From assembly GCF_001899075.1 (NCBI RefSeq), contig NZ_MKVA01000003.1, positions 1 to 64,000 on the forward strand: a stretch of DNA of 64,000 nt, read 5' to 3'. Shown here piece after piece: positions 36,873 to 47,435 of this stretch; position 1 is the stretch's first letter, and each line of letters opens with the position of its first letter. A model generated the notes under the pieces. The model did no database searches, had not been told where the DNA came from, and saw only the letters and a program-made list of their open reading frames with translations. The DNA is from Devosia sp. 67-54 (lineage in GTDB: Bacteria > Pseudomonadota > Alphaproteobacteria > Rhizobiales > Devosiaceae). Position numbers and translations under genes: made by a program.

Positions 36873-38378
36873 CTAGGACGCGGCCGACAGCGATGCGCCG
36901 GGATCGCCGGGCGCCGTCTCGACTCCGAGGTCGGGGAAGGCGACGATGCGGCGGCCGTGGAAATCGGTGCGCACCACCACGAGGTTCTGCTCCTCGAAAT
37001 AGGTGAGCAGCCGCCGCGCCCGGCTGACCGAATGCGTGCCGTAGATCTGCGCCAGCAGGGCGTCGGCCGGGCAGGGCTCGCCCGTCACCGCGGCGTGCGC
37101 GAGGGCGAGGAACACGCTCTGCACATCGTCCGGCAGCCGCTCGGAGAGATCGAGCACGCGCTGCCACTCCGCGCGCGCCGCCACGTCCTCCGACACCCGG
37201 GCGCGCCCGATGGCGAGGCGCCGGCGGAAGGCGGGCAGCGCCAGCGGCTCGCCCGGCACCCGCTGGATGCGGCAGCGCACCAGGAAATCCTGGTACAGCA
37301 CGGCGACGTTGCGGAAGCCGCTTTCGGGGTCCTCCAGCACGTCGCGCAGCACCCTGTCGATCAGCGCCTCACGCTGGGCCGCATCGACCGGCGGCGCGTC
37401 CGGCGCCTCGGCCGGTTCGGGCGCACGCGGCCGGCTGAGCTGGGCGAGGAGATCGGCCGTCGGCGTCACCACCGGTTTCGGCGCGCGGCGGACGGGACGC
37501 GACATCTCCTCGGCGGACGCGGTGAAGATCAGCGCCTCGACGTCGGCCGGCGTGTCGGGCAGCGGCTCGAGCCGGGGGTTGGTCGATTGCGCCTGCGTCT
37601 CGACCGCGCCGATCACCACCGGCAGCGGCCGCCGCGACAGCGCCGGGCCGAGCGCCACGAAATGCCCGCGCTGCAAATCGCGGAACATCTCGGCCTGCCG
37701 CCGGTCCATGCCCAGCAAATCGGCGGCGCGCGCCATGTCGATATCGAGGAAGGTGCGGCCCATGAGGAAGTTCGAGGCTTCCGCCGCGACGTTCTTGGCC
37801 AGCTTGGCGAGCCGCTGCGTCGCGATCACCCCGGCGAGGCCGCGCTTGCGGCCGCGGCACATGAGGTTGGTCATCGCCCCGAGCGACAGCTTGCGCGCCT
37901 CGTCCGACACGTCGCCGGCCACCGCCGGGGCGAACAATTGCGCCTCGTCGACCACCACCAGCACCGGATACCAATGGTCGCGCTCGGCCTCGAACAGGCC
38001 GCCGAGGAAGGCGGCGGCGCAGCGCATCTGCTGCTCCATGTCGAGGCCTTCGAGGTTGAGCACCGCCGACACGCGATGCTGCCGCACGCGCCCGGCGATT
38101 CGCGTCAGCTCCGCCTCGGTGCGGGCCGCATCGATGGTCAAATGCCCGTATTTTTCCGCCAGCGTGACGAAATCGCCTTCCGGATCGATGACGATCTGCT
38201 GCACCAGCGTCGCGCTCTGCTCCAGCAGGCGGCGCAGCAAATGCGACTTGCCCGAGCCGGAATTGCCCTGCACCAGCAGGCGCGTCGCCAGCAATTCCTC
38301 GAGGTCGAGACCGACCGTGGCGCCGCCCGTGGCCGTGCCGCCGCCGGAGGCCGTTCCCATATCGACGGCGATGGTCAT
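36873..38378 (-). CDS. HerA/DUF87-like ATPase
   Basis: A 501-residue P-loop ATPase of the FtsK-HerA class. Walker A is GNSGSGKS (about residue 38), Walker B is LVVVDEAQLF, and a central GRKRGLAGVIATQRLAKL segment is typical of HerA-like proteins. The C-terminal 200 residues hold a helical, winged-helix-like region. No NurA nuclease or other end-processing gene is adjacent. The role, DNA or peptide translocation, is unknown. Confidence 0.8.
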   Translation of the reverse strand: MTIAVDMGTASGGGTATGGATVGLDLEELLATRLLVQGNSGSGKSHLLRRLLEQSATLVQQIVIDPEGDFVTLAEKYGHLTIDAARTEAELTRIAGRVRQHRVSAVLNLEGLDMEQQMRCAAAFLGGLFEAERDHWYPVLVVVDEAQLFAPAVAGDVSDEARKLSLGAMTNLMCRGRKRGLAGVIATQRLAKLAKNVAAEASNFLMGRTFLDIDMARAADLLGMDRRQAEMFRDLQRGHFVALGPALSRRPLPVVIGAVETQAQSTNPRLEPLPDTPADVEALIFTASAEEMSRPVRRAPKPVVTPTADLLAQLSRPRAPEPAEAPDAPPVDAAQREALIDRVLRDVLEDPESGFRNVAVLYQDFLVRCRIQRVPGEPLALPAFRRRLAIGRARVSEDVAARAEWQRVLDLSERLPDDVQSVFLALAHAAVTGEPCPADALLAQIYGTHSVSRARRLLTYFEEQNLVVVRTDFHGRRIVAFPDLGVETAPGDPGASLSAAS

Positions 38379-38567
38379 TGGTGCTGCGAGTCAGTCATCG
38401 GAAAGCCCGTCTCCTAGCACGGATGCGCCGCGGGGGAGGGGCCGGCGGCACATACCCACAACAGATCGCCGCCCCGCCCGGCGGCCCGGGCCGGGCAAAA
38501 CCCTTTCACCCCCCGGGCTTTCCCGCTAAAAGGCCGGCCAAACCGACAGTCCAAGCCAAGCACCCCG

Positions 38568-41513
38568 ATGAACGATATGCCAAAGGTCGCGGCCGAGCCC
38601 GACTACTCCGCGACCCTGTTCCTGCCCCAGACGGATTTTCCCATGCGCGCCGGCCTGCCCGAGCGCGAGCCGATGTGGCTCAAACGCTGGGAAGAGATGG
38701 ACATTTACGCCCTGCAGCGCCGGCAGGCGCACGGCCGGCCGCTGTTCACCCTGCATGACGGCCCGCCCTACGCCAACGGCAACATCCATATCGGCCACGC
38801 CCTCAACAAGATCCTCAAGGACCTGGTGAGCCGGTCGAAATCCATGCTCGGCTACAATTCGGCCTATGTGCCGGGCTGGGACTGCCACGGCCTGCCCATC
38901 GAGTGGAAGATCGAGGAACAGTACCGCGCCCGCGGCCAGGACAAGTCCAAGGTGCCGATCAACGAGTTCCGCGCCGAATGCCGGACCTTTGCGCAATATT
39001 GGGTCGATACCCAGCGCGAGGAGTTCAAGCGGCTGGGCGTGCTCGGCGACTGGGACAATCCGTATTTGACCATGAGCTTCGACGCCGAGGCGCAGATCGC
39101 CCGCGAGCTGATGAAGGTCGCGACCTCCGGCCAGCTCTATCGCGGATCGAAGCCGGTGATGTGGAGCGTGGTCGAGCGCACCGCGCTGGCCGAGGCCGAG
39201 ATCGAGTACCAGGACTACGAGAGCGACACCATCTGGGTGAAGTTCCCCATCCGCTCGGGCAACGGCGCCTTCGGCGACCGCGATTTCGAGGCGCTCGACG
39301 CCTCGGTGGTGATCTGGACCACCACGCCCTGGACCATCCCCGCCAACCGCGCCATCTCCTATTCCGGCAAGTTCCCCTATGGCCTTTACGAGGTCAGCAA
39401 GGCACCCGAGGGCAATTGGGCGGCGGTGGGCGAGAAATACGTGCTCGCCGACAAGCTCGCCGCCGACACCTTCGCCAAGGCCAAGGTCGAGGCCTTCGTG
39501 CGCCTGTCCGACGTCGACATGAGCCGGATCGTCTCCTGCAACCACCCGCTGCGCGGGCTGGGGGGCGGCTACCAGTTCGAGGTGCCGCTGCTCGAGGGCG
39601 AACACGTCACCGACGACGCCGGCACCGGGTTCGTGCACACCGCGCCCAGCCACGGCCTCGACGATTTCGAGATCTGGCTCAAATCGACGCGCAAGCTGCA
39701 GGCGCTCGGCATCGATCCGGCCATCCCCTACACCGTCGACGACGCTGGCTTCTTCACCGCCGAGGCGCCCGGCTTCGAGGGCGGCCGCGTGCTCGACGAT
39801 GCCGGCAAGAAGGGCGACGCCAACCAGCGCGTCATCACCGCGCTCGCCGAAAAGGGCATGATGGTGGCCCGCGGCCGGCTGAAGCATCAATATCCGCACA
39901 GCTGGCGCTCGAAGAAGCCGGTGCTGTTCCGCAACACGCCGCAATGGTTCGTCTACATGGACCGCGACATCGAGGGTAAGCCCGGCGACACGCTGCGCGC
40001 CCGCTCGCTCGCCGCCATCGATGCAACGGCGTTCTACCCGCCGGCCGGGCAGAACCGCCTGCGCTCGATGATCGCCGAACGGCCGGACTGGGTGCTCTCG
40101 CGCCAGCGCGCCTGGGGCGTGCCGATCGCCGTGTTCTACAACGAGGCGACCAACACCATCCTCAAGGACGAGCAGGTCAACCACCGCATCGCCCAGGCCT
40201 TCGAGGAGGAGGGCGCCGACGCCTGGTTCAAGCCGGGCGCCAAGGAACGCTTCCTAGGCGATGCCGTGCCCGACCCCGACAACTGGAGCAAGATCGACGA
40301 CATCCTCGACGTCTGGTTCGAAAGCGGCACGACGCATGCCTGGGTGCTGCGCAACAAGCAGAAATGGCCCGACCTCGAATTCCCGGCCGGCATGTATCTG
40401 GAGGGCTCCGACCAGCATCGCGGCTGGTTCCATTCCTCGCTGCTCGAAAGCTGCGCCACCAACGGCTTTGCGCCCTACAAGAGCGTGCTGACGCACGGCT
40501 TCACCCTCGACGGCGAGGGCAAGAAGATGTCGAAATCGCTGGGCAATACCGTCGCCCCGCAGGACGTGATCAAGCAGTACGGCGCCGACATCCTGCGCCT
40601 GTGGGTGGCGGCGTCCGACTATGCCGACGACCTGCGCATCGGCAAGGAGATCATCAACACCACGGTCGACAGCTACCGCAAGCTGCGCAACACCATGCGC
40701 TGGCTGCTCGGCAACCTCGCGCATTTCAAGCCCGAGGAGCGCGTGGCGCTCGCCGACATGCCCGAACTCGAACGGCTGGTCCTCAACCGCCTCCACGAGC
40801 TCGACCGCGTGGTGCGCGAAGCCTATGCCGAGTACGACTACAAGCGTGTGGTCGCCGCCCTCAGCAATTTCATGAACGTCGAGCTTTCGGCCTTCTACTT
40901 CGATATCCGCAAGGACGTGCTGTACTGCGATCCGATCTCGTCGACGAAGCGCAAGGCGGCGCTCACCGTCATCGACGCGGTGTTCGACTGCCTCACCGCC
41001 TGGCTGGCGCCGATCCTGGTGTTCACCATGGAGGAGTGCTGGCTGGAACGGCATTCCGGCGCGGCCGAATCCGTGCACCTGCGGCTGTTCCCGGAGGTTC
41101 CGGCCGAATGGGCCGACGCCGCGCTGGCGGAAAAGTGGGAGAAGCTGCGCGAGGTGCGCCGCGTCGTCACCGGCGCGCTCGAGATCGTGCGCCGGGACAA
41201 GGTCATCGGCTCCTCGCTCGAGGCCGCGCCCCAGGTCTATGTCACCGACCCCGAGCTGCGCGCCGCGCTCGCGGGCGTCGACGTCGCCGAAATCGCCATC
41301 ACCTCGTTCCTCGAACTCAGGGACGGCGCCATCCCGGCCGACGCCTTCACCATCCCCGAGGTCAAGGGCGTGGGCGTGGTGTTCGATCGCGCCGACGCGC
41401 ATGGCCGCCAGTGCCTGCGCTCCCGCCGCTTCTTCGCCGCGGCCGACATGGACGGCGATCTCAGCAAGCGCGACGCCCAGGCGCTGCGCGAACGCGCGGC
41501 GGCCGGGATTTGA
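38568..41513 (+). CDS. ileS: isoleucyl-tRNA synthetase
   Basis: A 981-residue class I synthetase with editing domain. The HIGH motif lies in [15 protein letters not shown] and the KMSKS motif in KKMSKSLGN. At the C-terminus the zinc-finger region reads [12 protein letters not shown] followed by [11 protein letters not shown], so the usual four-Cys site is lost, as in other alphaproteobacterial IleRS. Followed by lspA, a common pairing. Confidence 0.97.
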   Translation: MNDMPKVAAEPDYSATLFLPQTDFPMRAGLPEREPMWLKRWEEMDIYALQRRQAHGRPLFTLHDGPPYANGNIHIGHALNKILKDLVSRSKSMLGYNSAYVPGWDCHGLPIEWKIEEQYRARGQDKSKVPINEFRAECRTFAQYWVDTQREEFKRLGVLGDWDNPYLTMSFDAEAQIARELMKVATSGQLYRGSKPVMWSVVERTALAEAEIEYQDYESDTIWVKFPIRSGNGAFGDRDFEALDASVVIWTTTPWTIPANRAISYSGKFPYGLYEVSKAPEGNWAAVGEKYVLADKLAADTFAKAKVEAFVRLSDVDMSRIVSCNHPLRGLGGGYQFEVPLLEGEHVTDDAGTGFVHTAPSHGLDDFEIWLKSTRKLQALGIDPAIPYTVDDAGFFTAEAPGFEGGRVLDDAGKKGDANQRVITALAEKGMMVARGRLKHQYPHSWRSKKPVLFRNTPQWFVYMDRDIEGKPGDTLRARSLAAIDATAFYPPAGQNRLRSMIAERPDWVLSRQRAWGVPIAVFYNEATNTILKDEQVNHRIAQAFEEEGADAWFKPGAKERFLGDAVPDPDNWSKIDDILDVWFESGTTHAWVLRNKQKWPDLEFPAGMYLEGSDQHRGWFHSSLLESCATNGFAPYKSVLTHGFTLDGEGKKMSKSLGNTVAPQDVIKQYGADILRLWVAASDYADDLRIGKEIINTTVDSYRKLRNTMRWLLGNLAHFKPEERVALADMPELERLVLNRLHELDRVVREAYAEYDYKRVVAALSNFMNVELSAFYFDIRKDVLYCDPISSTKRKAALTVIDAVFDCLTAWLAPILVFTMEECWLERHSGAAESVHLRLFPEVPAEWADAALAEKWEKLREVRRVVTGALEIVRRDKVIGSSLEAAPQVYVTDPELRAALAGVDVAEIAITSFLELRDGAIPADAFTIPEVKGVGVVFDRADAHGRQCLRSRRFFAAADMDGDLSKRDAQALRERAAAGI

Positions 41514-41538
41514 GGCAGGCGAGGGTTCCGATGCGCGT

Positions 41539-41651
41539 TGCCCCCACCCCAGCCCCTCCCCGCAAGGGGGAGGGGAGCCCGACTGAAACATTGATGCACG
41601 CGGTTCTATCGCCCCCCTCCCCCTTGCGGGGAGGGGACGGGGGTGGGGGCA
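41539..41651. repeat. nested palindromic repeat element between ileS and lspA
   Basis: Outer arms TGCCCCCACCCC (41539) and GGGGTGGGGGCA (41640-41651) enclose two 23-base blocks at 41553-41575 and 41614-41636 that are perfect reverse complements. Each block is itself a hairpin (CCCCTCCCC-GCAA-GGGGGAGGGG). The same architecture, with the shared core GCCCGACTG, recurs near 58.75 kb. Confidence 0.9.
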
Positions 41652-41688
41652 GCCCGCTCGAGCTCCAGGATGTCGTCGAGGCTCGCCG

Positions 41689-42174
41689 ATGACCCGTCAC
41701 GGCCTCTGGCTCTCGCTTGTCCTCGGCCTCGTCGCCTTTGCCGCCGACCGGGTGCACAAATATATCCAGGTCGATCTGCTGCACTGGCCGGAGGGCTATT
41801 TCACGCCGCTGACGCCGTTCTTCGACGTCGGGCTGGTGTTCAACCCCGGCATTTCCTACGGCCTGCTCGGCACTCTGCCGCTGTGGGGCATCGCCATCCT
41901 GGTGGCGGCGGCGCTGTGCGCGCTGATCGTCTGGTGGTGGCGGGCGACCTCGGCGCTGGTCCGCGCCGGCCTCGCCATCTGCATCGGCGGCGCCGCCAGC
42001 AATGCGCTGGACCGGGTGATTTACGGCCAGGTCGCCGATTTCTTCCACTTCCACGTCGGCGACTGGTCGTTTTACATCTTCAACGTCGCCGACGCGGCCA
42101 TCACCCTGGGGGTGGGGCTGCTGTTGCTCGATCTCCTCGGCATCGGCGGCAAACGCGACGCCAACCCGGTGTGA
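41689..42174 (+). CDS. lspA: lipoprotein signal peptidase
   Basis: A 161-residue four-helix inner-membrane aspartyl protease that cleaves prolipoproteins. Catalytic Asps lie in GGAASNALDRVIYGQVADFF and YIFNVADAAITLG. Its likely substrate class includes the lipoprotein encoded next. Confidence 0.96.
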   Translation: MTRHGLWLSLVLGLVAFAADRVHKYIQVDLLHWPEGYFTPLTPFFDVGLVFNPGISYGLLGTLPLWGIAILVAAALCALIVWWWRATSALVRAGLAICIGGAASNALDRVIYGQVADFFHFHVGDWSFYIFNVADAAITLGVGLLLLDLLGIGGKRDANPV

Positions 42175-42309
42175 ACCAATTGCTGCCAGAATCTGGTCTT
42201 ACGCGGCACTGTGGGGTATACGGGGCCCGCTCGGGACAAGTGGCCGGCCGGTTTCCGGCGCGGGCGGGCGACCACCGATCTTGGCCGTTGGGGCGGAAGG
42301 AAAGCATTG

Positions 42310-42912
42310 ATGCCGTTTGAGTTGACCGGGGCGCGGATCGCTGCCTTTGCCGCCATCACGCTGCTCTCGATTGGCCTTTCCGCCTGCACCACCACCGAGG
42401 GCACCAATGCCTTCACCTCCGCCGATACCTTCGAGCGCGAGGTGATGGACACCACCGCCGCCGGCCTCGGGCTCATTCCGCAGGAAACCAAGCCGGATCC
42501 GACCAATCCGCGCGGCCCGCTGGTGATGCCCAAGGACACGCGCGTGCTGCCGCCGCCCGAAAAGTCCACCCAGATCGCCGCGCAATTGCCGGTCGACAGC
42601 GCCACGCCCAAGGTCGACACCGCCGGCATGAGCCAGGCCGATGTCGAGCGCATCCGCCACGTCCGCGTCGTCGACGTCAACACCCCGGACGGCCGGCCGC
42701 TCACCGCCGCCGAGCTGCAGAAGCTGACGGCCAAGATGAAGGCCTTCCAGTTCAGCTCCAAGCGCTCGATCTTCACCCCGCCCGAGCAGTATTTCACCCT
42801 GAGCGGCGGCCAGCAGGACATGGTGTGCCTCGCCAAGAACGGCGACCTCGTCTCGGTGAACGATCCGAGCTGTCCCATCGAAATCCGCAAGGCCCTGCTC
42901 AAAAAGAGCTGA
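42310..42912 (+). CDS. predicted lipoprotein
   Basis: A 200-residue protein with a type II signal peptide; the lipobox is GLSAC with Cys26. A Pro-rich linker precedes a compact domain with two further cysteines (MVCLAKNG, DPSCPIE). The family is unknown but looks conserved in style. Ribosome site GGAAGGAAAG. Lies between lspA and rluB. Confidence 0.8.
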   Translation: MPFELTGARIAAFAAITLLSIGLSACTTTEGTNAFTSADTFEREVMDTTAAGLGLIPQETKPDPTNPRGPLVMPKDTRVLPPPEKSTQIAAQLPVDSATPKVDTAGMSQADVERIRHVRVVDVNTPDGRPLTAAELQKLTAKMKAFQFSSKRSIFTPPEQYFTLSGGQQDMVCLAKNGDLVSVNDPSCPIEIRKALLKKS

Positions 42913-42977
42913 GCCGCCACCACACTCGCAAGATGCGCCGCCGCGTCCCTGCCGGGCCGGTCCCGCAGGAGTAGCAG

Positions 42978-44576
42978 ATGTCCGACACCCCCTCCGCCTT
43001 TGCCGGCGATCGCCTTGCCAAGGTCATCGCCCGCGCCGGCCTCTGCTCGCGCCGCGATGCCGAGCTGTGGATCAAGGACGGCCGCGTCGCCGTCAACGGC
43101 AAGGTGATCCGCACCCCCGCCTTCAACGTCACCGACAAGGACCAGGTGAAGGTCGACGGCCAGCCGCTGCAGGCCCGCCAGGGCACGCGCGTCTGGCTCT
43201 ACCACAAGCCCGCCGGCCTCGTGGTCACCGAGAAGGACCCGGAGGGCCGCCCCACCGTGTTCGAGACGCTGGAGCAGCAGGGCCTGCCGCGCATCGTCTC
43301 CATCGGCCGGCTCGACATCAACACCGAGGGCCTGCTGCTGCTCACCAATGACGGCGGGCTGAAGCGCGTGCTCGAATTGCCCGCCACCGGCTGGCTGCGC
43401 CGCTATCGCGTGCGCGCCTTCGGGTCCATCACCCAGCCGCAGCTCGACGCGCTCAAGGATGGGCTCGAGGTTGATGGCGTCAAATACGGGCCCATCGAGG
43501 CGACGCTGGAGCGCGAGCAGGGCAGCAATGTCTGGCTGGTGCTGGCGCTGCGCGAGGGCAAGAACCGCGAGGTCAAGAACGTGCTGGCCGCGCTCGGCCT
43601 CAAGGTCAACCGGCTGATCCGCGTCAGCTTCGGCCCGTTCCAGCTCGGCGATCTGCCGATCGGCGCCGTCGAGGTGGTGAAGGCCCGCGTGCTGCGCGAG
43701 CAGCTCGGCAAGCGCCTCGCCGACGAGGCCGGCGTCGATTTCGACAGCGAGCTGCCCGAGCCGGCCGCCATCAAGCTCGCCCGCGGCGCCGCCAACCCGG
43801 CGCTGCGCGCCAGCCGGCCTGGCGCCGAGCCGGCGCGGCAGCGCAAGGCCATGGCCGACCGCACCGAGCGCTTCCGCTTCACCGACCGGCCGGATCGCCC
43901 GCACGAGCTTCGGCCGGAGGATGCGCCGATGCGCAAGGACCGCCCCGGCAGCCGCAATCCGCGCCGCCCGCCGCGCCCCGAGCGCGCCGACGAGGCGCCC
44001 GCCGGCCCGCCGCGCCGCGTTTTCCACGACGACGGCAGCGAGACCGAATTCACCGCCAAGCTCTACGGCAAGAAGCCCAAGCGCGACGCCGCCCCCACCG
44101 GCGACAAGCCGCCGTTCAAGAAGAGTTTTGGCGACAAGCCGCGCGGCGACTTCGCCGACCGCCCCAAGCGCGCCTATGGCGACAAGCCGAAGGGCGACTT
44201 CGGTGACCGCCCGAAGCGGCCATATTCTCCGCGTCCCGCCGACGGCAGCGACCGCCCGAAGCGCGATTTCGGCGATCGCCCCAAGCGCTCCTACGCGTCG
44301 CGGCGCGACAGCGCTGATCGCCCGAAGCGCGCCTACGCGCCACGACCGGACGCAGCCGACCGTCCCAAGCGCACCTACGCCCCGCGCGCCGATGCGGCCG
44401 ACCGCCCGAAGCGTTCCTATACTCCCCGCGCTGATGGCGCCGACCGCCCGAAGCGGCCGTTCGGCGACAAGCCGCGGTCGCCGCGTCCGGCCGGCGACAG
44501 GCCCGTCGGCAAGCGGCCGCGTGGCTCCGGCCCCGGTGGCGACCGGCCGCGCCGTCCGCGTCCGCCCAAAGCCTGA
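42978..44576 (+). CDS. rluB: 23S rRNA pseudouridine synthase with long basic tail
   Basis: A 532-residue protein. S4 RNA-binding domain at 11-60 (RLAKVIARAGLCSRRDAELW) and an RsuA/RluB catalytic domain with Asp113 in GRLDINTEGLLLL. From about residue 255 comes a 275-residue Arg/Lys/Pro/Asp-rich disordered tail. It contains eight DRPKR motifs in imperfect 12-18-residue repeats. E. coli RluB is about 290 residues, so the tail is an addition, probably for RNA or ribosome binding. Its TGA overlaps the rsmD ATG. Confidence 0.93.
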   Translation: MSDTPSAFAGDRLAKVIARAGLCSRRDAELWIKDGRVAVNGKVIRTPAFNVTDKDQVKVDGQPLQARQGTRVWLYHKPAGLVVTEKDPEGRPTVFETLEQQGLPRIVSIGRLDINTEGLLLLTNDGGLKRVLELPATGWLRRYRVRAFGSITQPQLDALKDGLEVDGVKYGPIEATLEREQGSNVWLVLALREGKNREVKNVLAALGLKVNRLIRVSFGPFQLGDLPIGAVEVVKARVLREQLGKRLADEAGVDFDSELPEPAAIKLARGAANPALRASRPGAEPARQRKAMADRTERFRFTDRPDRPHELRPEDAPMRKDRPGSRNPRRPPRPERADEAPAGPPRRVFHDDGSETEFTAKLYGKKPKRDAAPTGDKPPFKKSFGDKPRGDFADRPKRAYGDKPKGDFGDRPKRPYSPRPADGSDRPKRDFGDRPKRSYASRRDSADRPKRAYAPRPDAADRPKRTYAPRADAADRPKRSYTPRADGADRPKRPFGDKPRSPRPAGDRPVGKRPRGSGPGGDRPRRPRPPKA

Positions 44577-45130
44577 TGCGGATCGTCGGCGGCAGGTTCC
44601 GCGGCAAGACGCTGACCTCGCCCGAGGACGACTCGATCCGGCCGACCGCCGACCGCACCCGCGAATCGGTGTTCAACATCCTCGCGAGCCGGCTCGGGCC
44701 GAGCTTCGACGGGCTGCGCGTGCTCGACCTGTTCGCCGGCACCGGCGCGCTCGGCCTCGAGGCGCTGAGCCGCGGCGCCGCGCACGTCACCTTCGTCGAT
44801 ACCGGGGCCGAGGCGCGGGGCCTCATCCGCGACCACATCGAGGCCTTCGGTGCCGGCGGCGTCGCCAAGCTGCTGCGCCGCGACGCCACCGCCCTCGGCC
44901 CGGCGGGGACGCTCGGTCCGGTGGATCTGGTGTTCCTCGACCCGCCCTACGGCCAGGGCCTCGGCGAACGCGCCCTCGTCTCCCTGCGCGACAATGGCTG
45001 GCTGCAAGCCGACACCTTGCTGGTGCTGGAGGAAAGCGCCGACGCCGCCGTAACGCTGCCGGAAGGGTTCGTGCTCGACGACCGCCGCGACTATGGCGCG
45101 GCGGCGGTGCATCTCATTCGCGTGAGCTGA
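44576..45130 (+). CDS. rsmD: 16S rRNA (guanine966-N2)-methyltransferase
   Basis: A 184-residue SAM-dependent enzyme. MRIVGGRFRGKTL at the N-terminus, RPTADRTRESVFNIL, the SAM loop VLDLFAGTGALGLEALSRGA and the catalytic VFLDPPYGQG are present. Translationally coupled to rluB by one-base overlap. Confidence 0.96.
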   Translation: MRIVGGRFRGKTLTSPEDDSIRPTADRTRESVFNILASRLGPSFDGLRVLDLFAGTGALGLEALSRGAAHVTFVDTGAEARGLIRDHIEAFGAGGVAKLLRRDATALGPAGTLGPVDLVFLDPPYGQGLGERALVSLRDNGWLQADTLLVLEESADAAVTLPEGFVLDDRRDYGAAAVHLIRVS

Positions 45131-45140
45131 GCCCCGCCCG

Positions 45141-46925
45141 CTACCGTGTTCGCCCGAACATCCGTTCGAGGTCGGCCTTCTTCAGCTCCACATAGGTCGG
45201 GCGGCCGTGGATGCACTGGCCGGAATGCGGCGTGCGTTCCATGTCGCGCAGCAGCGCGTTCATCTCGTCGACGCGCAGCACCCGGCCGGCGCGCACCGAG
45301 CCGTGGCAGGCCATGCGCGCGATGATGGCGTCGAGCCGGTCGCCCAGCGTCTCGGTGGAGTCCCATTCCGCCAGCCCGTCGGCGAGGTCGCGCACCAGCC
45401 CGTCGATATCGGCCTGCCCGAGCAGCGCCGGCGTCTCGCGCACCGCGACGGCGCGCGGGCCGAAGCGCTCGAGATAGAGGCCCAGCCGCTCCAGCGTCGG
45501 CGCCGCCTCCTCGAGCCGCGCGCAATCCTCCTCGCTGAGCTCGATCACCACCGGGATGAGCTGCATCTGGCTCGCCACCGGCCCGCTCTGCAATTGCGCG
45601 CGGAATTTCTCGTACACCAGCCGCTCATGCGCCGCGTGCTGGTCGACCAGCACCAGCGCGTCGCCGTTCTGCGCCACGATGAAATTCTCGAACATCTGCG
45701 CCCGCGCCGTGCCGAGCGGATAGCTCGCTTCGTCCGGCGGCAGCTCGATCGCCTCGTAGCGCGCGCTCGGCTCCGCCAATCCGGCGATGCCTGTGCCCTG
45801 GCGATCCTCGCCCGCAAAGCGGGGGAGGGAGGCCATGCGAAGCATGGTGGCGGCCGCAAACGCCGGCGCCGCCGCCTCCGCCATCTCCGGCGGGCGGAAC
45901 GCTCCAAGCACGTCCTCGGCCACCGTGCTCGACGCCCGGTAACCCGCCTCGCCCAGTGCGTCGACGATGGCGCGGATCACCGCGCTGCGTACCCCGCCGG
46001 CGTCGCGGAAGCGCAGCTCCGCCTTGGCCGGGTGCACGTTGACGTCCACCGCCGCCGGATCGATGCTGAGGAACAGCGCGATCGCCGGGAAGCGGTCGCG
46101 GAAGACGAAATCGGCATAGGCGGCGCGCACCGCCCCCAGCAGCACCTTGTCGCGCACCGACCGGCCGTTGACGAAATAGAACTGGCTCAGCGAATTGGCG
46201 CGCGTGTAGGTCGGCAGGCCGGCGAGGCCGGTCACCACCACGCCGTGCCGGCTGGTCTGCAATGGAACGGCGTTCTCGGTGAAGTCGGCACCCAACACCT
46301 GCATCACCCGGCCCGGCAGCGAGCCGTCGGCCGGCCAGTTGCTGGGCGTGCGGTCGGCGCCGTCGAGCACGAAATGCACGTCCGGGTTGGCCATCGCCAG
46401 CCGCTTCACCACATCGGCCACGGCGGCGGCCTCGGCGCGGTCGGTCTTGAGGAATTTGAGCCGCGCCGGCACCCCCGCGAACAAATCGCGCACCTCGACG
46501 ATGGTGCCGCGGTTCATCGCCTGCGGCACCACGCCGGATTTGCGCGAGCGGTCGACCTCGATGCGCAGCCCCGTGGTTGCTTCTGCCGGGCGCGACGCCA
46601 CGCTCAGCCGCGCCACCGCGCCGATCGAGGCCAGCGCCTCGCCGCGAAAGCCCAGCGTGCGGATGTCGTCGAGCCCGTCATCGGCGAGCTTGCTGGTGGC
46701 GTGGCGCTCGACCGACAGCAGCAGATCGTCGCGGCCCATGCCGGCGCCGTCGTCCTCCACCCGGATCAGGCTGCGCCCGCCGCCCGCGGTGGTCACCACG
46801 ATGCGCCGCGCCCCGGCGTCGATGGCGTTCTCCACCAGCTCCTTCACCACGCTCGCGGGCCGCTCCACCACCTCGCCGGCGGCGATGCGGTTGATCAGAT
46901 CCTCGGGCAGCTGGCGGATGGGCAA
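45141..46925 (-). CDS. mutL: DNA mismatch repair protein MutL
   Basis: A 594-residue protein. GHKL ATPase domain with the start PIRQLPEDLINRIAAGEVVE and DDGAGM. The C-terminal domain has the endonuclease motif DQHAAHERLVYE, so it nicks DNA itself, as expected without MutH. The preferred start is TTG with GGAG nine bases upstream, giving the family-typical N-terminus; a TTG seven codons upstream is also open. Confidence 0.95.
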   Translation of the reverse strand: MPIRQLPEDLINRIAAGEVVERPASVVKELVENAIDAGARRIVVTTAGGGRSLIRVEDDGAGMGRDDLLLSVERHATSKLADDGLDDIRTLGFRGEALASIGAVARLSVASRPAEATTGLRIEVDRSRKSGVVPQAMNRGTIVEVRDLFAGVPARLKFLKTDRAEAAAVADVVKRLAMANPDVHFVLDGADRTPSNWPADGSLPGRVMQVLGADFTENAVPLQTSRHGVVVTGLAGLPTYTRANSLSQFYFVNGRSVRDKVLLGAVRAAYADFVFRDRFPAIALFLSIDPAAVDVNVHPAKAELRFRDAGGVRSAVIRAIVDALGEAGYRASSTVAEDVLGAFRPPEMAEAAAPAFAAATMLRMASLPRFAGEDRQGTGIAGLAEPSARYEAIELPPDEASYPLGTARAQMFENFIVAQNGDALVLVDQHAAHERLVYEKFRAQLQSGPVASQMQLIPVVIELSEEDCARLEEAAPTLERLGLYLERFGPRAVAVRETPALLGQADIDGLVRDLADGLAEWDSTETLGDRLDAIIARMACHGSVRAGRVLRVDEMNALLRDMERTPHSGQCIHGRPTYVELKKADLERMFGRTR

Positions 46926-46984
46926 GGGGTGATTCTCCAAGGGCAATAGTTTAGCGCCGCGCCGGAACCTGCTACCACCCGGAA

Positions 46985-47431
46985 ATGCCCCAATCCCCGA
47001 TGGACCTCGCCCTCGAACTCGCCGCCGCGGCGGCCGCCGCCGACGAGGCGCCGGTGGGGGCGGTGATCGTCGACAGCGGCGCCGTGCTCGCCGCCGAGCG
47101 CAACCGCATGCGCGAGCGGAACGACCCCACCGCGCATGCCGAGCTGCTTGCCATCCGCGCGGCGCTGTCGGCGCGCGGCACCGGCCGGCTCGACGGCTGC
47201 GACCTGTACGTCACGCTCGAGCCCTGCGCCATGTGCGCCGGCGCCATCGCCCACGCGCGCCTGCGCCGCGTCATCTACGGCGCCGCCGACCCGAAGGCCG
47301 GCGCCGTCGATCACGGCGTGCGGCTGTTCGACAGCCCCAGCACGCACCACCATCCCGAGGTGGTGTCGGGTATCGGCGCAAAGCGGGCGGGGGAGCTGCT
47401 GAAGGCGTTTTTCGCGCGGCTGCGGGAGTAG
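46985..47431 (+). CDS. tadA: tRNA(adenosine34) deaminase
   Basis: A 148-residue zinc deaminase that makes inosine at the wobble base of tRNA-Arg(ACG). Zinc and catalytic residues are in TAHAELLAIRAAL and EPCAMCAGAIAHARL. Divergent from mutL; converges with the patatin gene with four bases between stops. Confidence 0.95.
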   Translation: MPQSPMDLALELAAAAAAADEAPVGAVIVDSGAVLAAERNRMRERNDPTAHAELLAIRAALSARGTGRLDGCDLYVTLEPCAMCAGAIAHARLRRVIYGAADPKAGAVDHGVRLFDSPSTHHHPEVVSGIGAKRAGELLKAFFARLRE

Positions 47432-47435
47432 GCCC

